Assembly (NCBI GenBank): GCA_014871385.1
Contig: CM026432.1
Location: 3,893,271 to 3,957,270, forward strand
Length of the DNA: 64,000 bases
DNA from: Ceratodon purpureus
Taxonomy: Eukaryota; Streptophyta; Bryopsida; Pseudoditrichales; Ditrichaceae
Direction: 5' to 3'
In this document: positions 60,201-64,000 of the stretch, in pieces
How the letters are laid out: the number at the start of each line of letters is the position of its first letter
Position numbering within the stretch: the stretch's first letter is position 1
Position numbers and translations under genes: made by a program
Notes under the pieces: generated by a model
The model's database searches: none
Seen by the model: only the letters and a program-made list of their open reading frames with translations
What the model was told of the DNA's origin: nothing

Positions 60201-62505
60201 CCCAAGACAACGGTTGAGATTTCTACTGAACGATTGCCCTTACTTGTGACACTGTTCTGTCCTTCTGATGTCTGCTGTGGACATGAAATATCGTCCTGAT
60301 GAATAGCGGTTGTAATTTCTGCTGAACGAATACCCTTCTTTGTGGAATTGTTATATCTTTCGGATGTCTGCTTTGGACATGTATCGTCTTGATGCTTCCC
60401 CTCGATTTTCTCCATTGCGAAGCAGCTCTCGCCTGATTTCATGGTCTGCGAGTCGTCGCTCATTGGAACCTTCGGAACTTTGGAACGTATCTGGCGCTCG
60501 ATTGCACGTTTTTCTTGTTCGGTCAACGAATTCTCCATGTCGACAATTTCCCTGTGAGTTAAGGGACGGCCATTTAGAGTGCAAATGTCACCCAAGCCTT
60601 TTGAGTGACGCAAGTCACCCAAGGACCAAGACTTTCTGAGCAAAATCATGAGAGAGCTCTTTTCCGTCACGGTTGGTTCCTTCAGTGGGGCTCGCCCCTT
60701 TTCTAAGACCGCTGCTGGTTGTGAGACGGTTTGTCTCACAGCGTCTGTACGATAAAGTGGAGCTTCCGGATTGCACGACTTCTTCTTTGGAACATGGACC
60801 TGAAGTCTTGATGGTGATCTTGACGGCGAAATGGGGTGCAAGTTTTTGCCGGTGAAATATCTGTGGTCACTTGCATCGGACCATATTTTGGTCTGGCTTG
60901 TTGCTGGACTCTTGCATTGCCCTTCCTTCTGTTTAGTGTCGTTAGATACTCTTCCCACTGACTGCATTTTCTTCGCTTTTTCAGGCAGCTTTACCAGATA
61001 CTTTTGCAAAATCATCTGCCTGAAGCTCTCCTCAGAATCCTCCTCCTCACACAATGCGCTGCCTTTCTTGCATTCTGCGTCACTGCAATCTGAATCGAGA
61101 CTCGAAGAGCTGCATTCGATAAGTTCCTTCACGGAATCTTCTTCATTTATAGCTCCTCTGTGAGTTCTGGATTTGTACTCTGCCTGGAGAACGGTGATGG
61201 TCTCTTTTTTCACTTTCCTTTTCCTATTACGATGCTTATCCTCCTTACCACTCTCAGCATCTTTAACTGCGACTCGGCTTGGTATACTTCTCCTTCGATT
61301 AGAATCCACCCCACTGGTATAATATCGGTGGGACATTTTCATGGTGGCTTGTTCATCAATTGCGCCCTTCTGAGTTGGTGCACGAGGTGGCGATTTCATG
61401 AAACTGGATCTGCCTGGGACGATTCTCAGGGTTGGCACTCTCTGAGGTTCTGCGTCATCGCCTTCTCGCGCCTTCTCTCCTTCCGTTACACGACTGGGAG
61501 ATCTTGGATCATTCTGAGGTGTTACAACAGATATCGGGAGCGTCGTACTGGTAACTCTTTTTTCTTTCTGAGTATCCGATTTGGTATCTGACTCCTGTCG
61601 TAGTGCACCTTCAAAAGCATCGGTCTCCCAGTGATCTTCTGATGCCAAGCACTGGGTCTTGACTTCCGCTCCAGTCTTTACAGCTTCATGATTTCTACAC
61701 ATTTCAAATATTCACAAATTAACCTTTCAAATATTCACATTTCAAATATCCTTCGATGTAAAATATAATCACGGCTCCACAATCGAGCTTGACACTCACA
61801 CAGCCTAAGTTCATTGATTGTTCACAAGTAATGACAAGAAGAGATATACACCAAATTGCTACCTGGAAGTTACTGTTGGTTTCGGCTGTTGCATCCGCTG
61901 ACTGGAGATCCCAGTTTTCGACTCTGTCGCTGATTTGGGAGAGAGGGTCTCTTTTGCACCGTTCCTGTGCAGACCCCTCATTTAATCCAAAAGGTTGAAA
62001 GTCATAACTCCAAGTACTTCTCACCAGTCTCACAAAAGCTCATATACCTGTATGCATTTTGGTGGAACTATTAAAACTGAGTACTGAGTGTGAGAAGTTT
62101 ACCAAGCAGGGGAAGTAGCGGTTTCCGCAAATTCATCATCTGTGTCGGTCGGCAAGTCCGACCATGCATGCGGATCCATCCTCGCACTCAGACCTTTGCC
62201 TGAAGACAGAATGAAGGCATCACACTAGACATGTCAAAACCTAAAAGGAGCCCTCCACTGTACTGTGTGGCTAGAGTGGCAAGATTTGCAGGGCTATGAA
62301 GGAAACAATCACCAAAAGTGGTGCACAGATGAGCTTTTAGTCGGAGAACAGGGAGGCTGAGAAGGAGCAACATACCGCCTCTTGTATCCTTGTATCGAAC
62401 GAGAACGTCTTCCGACTTTCTGTTATGAGCCTCCGGCCAATCGTCAATCTGGTGGGCATCTTCCTTGGATGCATAGGCAAGTCTTGGATCTAGTTTCCTG
62501 TCCAT
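54232..62505 (-). CDS. Large coiled-coil protein, CEP162-like centriolar candidate
   Basis: Phase-consistent exons in transcript order: 62505-62376, 62199-62103, 61976-61863, 61694-59771, 59581-59474, 59260-59090, 58644-58513, 58361-58152, 58005-57802, 57578-57456, 57330-57277, 57052-56786, 56436-56272, 56076-55950, 55833-55447, 55254-55107; then 54982-54911, 54827-54750, one or two short exons near 54690-54540, and 54468-54232. The junction after 55107 is out of phase, so a small exon is missing there. The ~1,600-residue product has a disordered charged N-terminal half and a heptad-rich C-terminal half. The segment LTEEDAKRLRQEILEQEALI followed by RGYQ and ENEKAVAKLK resembles CEP162/QN1, a distal-centriole and axoneme protein. 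That identification is from memory of the family and unverified. Starting ATG at 62505 is the first in frame after an acceptor-like CTAAGCAG, so an upstream exon is possible. Confidence 0.6.
59771..61694 (-). other. Large fourth exon of the coiled-coil gene
   Basis: This single 1,924 bp exon follows GAAATGTGTAG and ends AACAAA^GTAAAC. It encodes Ser/Lys/Glu-rich, probably disordered sequence, with one compact conserved-looking motif (NGRPLTHREIVDMENSLTEQ, near 60480-60570). It joins in phase with both neighbours. Confidence 0.65.
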
Positions 62506-62545
62506 GGCCCATTTCCATTCACAGGATCTGCTTAGTGAACTCAAA

Positions 62546-64000
62546 GCAATTCAGAGAGTTTCCTTCGGGTTTGGATTCAATTCTCCTTGACTCAAATGCT
62601 TCAGTGGTTGATTTCCAAATTAATCTCGACCTCTTTCCTCCCCTTAGAGAAATGGAGTCTCTGGTTTCAAACCTTATCTTCAAACATAAACCCATGAGGA
62701 CTACAATACTATCTGAAGGATCCTAGTATGCAATACCATTGCGAAGACCTTGATTTAAGTTCTGGACTTCCTGAGCGCTCTGGAGACGGCAGTCCATCAG
62801 ATTTGTGTATTGCTACACCGTTTGAGCTATCAAACTGCAACCAACGAGTCCACACATATTGCAACATTTATGGCAAAAATTAATAACCTCAGTATCAGGG
62901 AACTCGGAGAGTCCTCATAGTGAAACCCTTGATCTTGTATTTTCGCACTGATGCAGTTCAAATTAAAAAAAATCGGTTTATTGTCGTGTTGTTTGCAAGG
63001 AGCAAAACATTTTGAACCTACCCATGGCAAGCTTTGCTTTTGAATATTTTAGGCAAAGCTAAGAGAACCAACCTCATGCAACGTTCTTCCAGCCATGGAG
63101 ATGCTCACGGCACCGGGAAGATTAACCCTCATCAGTCAGCTTGCAACATGCAGTTCTCCTGTCCGTAGATATTGTACATTCACCAAGACCAGGTCGTTGA
63201 AAATGCTCTGGCCAGAACAAAGAAAGCAGTCGGCGGTTCAGTAAATCATACCAAGGTTATGGCCTGTCTGCCCATTCCTGCGTCAGGTGTTGACATCCGC
63301 AATTAATTTCAGAAGTTTGGGGAGCTCGACGTCCAAAAATTGGCTAACAGTTCTTCTTTTCACGAAGTTTATCACTTCCGCAATCTACATCTTTTTGCAC
63401 AAATGCGAAGGCAAGTCCAACTCTCGGATCCTATAGTTAAAGATGCAATTGGGTCGGCGCTTAAGCTAATTCTCTTTGACATCTCCAAAGCTTTCTTTCT
63501 TGGGTAACTTGAACAGACGTCGACAAACTGAGGGTGTTATTCCACAACCAAGCTCTCACATTCACAAAAAAGTACATGACGAAGTTCCCACTAATTTGGA
63601 ACACTCTCTACCTCAAAATGCCAAAAAGTCCATTTCCTAGCCATCTGAGGCCAAGCACGAGAGTTAAACGACTCAAATGCGTGACCCGAACCCAACAACA
63701 CCTGCACAGCATTGGTCGGCTAAGAAGCTTTGCATCAACTGCAATACCAAACCATGTCTGATGAATAAACAACAAGCAGCTTACACAAATGAGGGAATTT
63801 GAAGAGTAAAGCTGAGGAAACCAACCTATATTCCAAGCTAACCCCGACCTCCAACCTCCGACGTCGCCTCCGCCTACTTGCACCTTTCCTGCTCTACTGG
63901 CGCCTCTGCTCTCAAAACACTCGATGTGGCCTTCACATTCGCTGCAAACACAGGCGTAAGACGAAAAACGGCACTATCAAGAGGTTGAGAAAGCCCAAAT
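62546..64000. other. Upstream region of the coiled-coil gene, no further gene supported
   Basis: The part next to 62546 probably holds the promoter and leader of the minus-strand gene. Short frames on both strands to 64000 (for example minus 63883-63608) show no motif. A neighbouring gene may begin beyond the window. Confidence 0.4.

Overview
This window is nuclear DNA of a land plant, most likely a non-seed plant such as a moss. The evidence is a plastid phosphoglucan, water dikinase gene, a BOI-type RING E3 ligase gene, a plant-type nuclear tRNA-His(GUG) gene and many short GT-AG introns. A very long coiled-coil gene resembles the centriolar protein CEP162, which would fit a lineage with flagellated sperm. 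Species assignment is inference; nothing here names the organism.

Layout. 1-6.5 kb is transposon territory: two inverted copies of a ~404 bp inverted-repeat element, then a 4.17 kb pogo-like DNA transposon (2339-6509) with 22 bp perfect terminal repeats, TA target duplications and a 594-residue DDE transposase. 7.07-8.17 kb (minus) is a Pro/Gly/Tyr-rich protein with a long Lys/Asp-rich tail and a 5' UTR intron. 13.52 kb carries tRNA-His. About 13.7-30.4 kb is mostly AT-rich DNA without convincing genes, with simple repeats and one small GC-rich island. 30.5-32.0 kb (plus) is a four-exon BOI/BRG-type RING E3 ligase gene.

35.1-42.7 kb is a tandem segmental duplication. Each copy holds a small gene for a glycine-rich putative membrane protein of 75 or 78 residues. 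An 819 bp tract is almost identical between otherwise diverged copies, which suggests gene conversion. The first copy also carries a non-autonomous PIF/Harbinger-like element. 43.6-47.8 kb is a transposon nest: a 3.0 kb CACTA element sits inside another copy of the ~404 bp family, followed by a GTCCAACTC-type minisatellite and a shorter family member.

50.06-53.6 kb (plus) is a full-length phosphoglucan, water dikinase (PWD/GWD3) gene whose coding region has no introns. 54.2-62.5 kb (minus) is a gene of about 20 exons for a ~1,600-residue coiled-coil protein, converging tail-to-tail with PWD. The rest, to 64.0 kb, holds no gene I can support.

The host genes do not form a pathway: starch turnover in plastids, ubiquitination, probable centriole or basal-body structure and a repetitive proline/glycine protein simply sit side by side. 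The strongest signals are the exact transposon boundaries, the homogenised tandem duplication and the intronless PWD.
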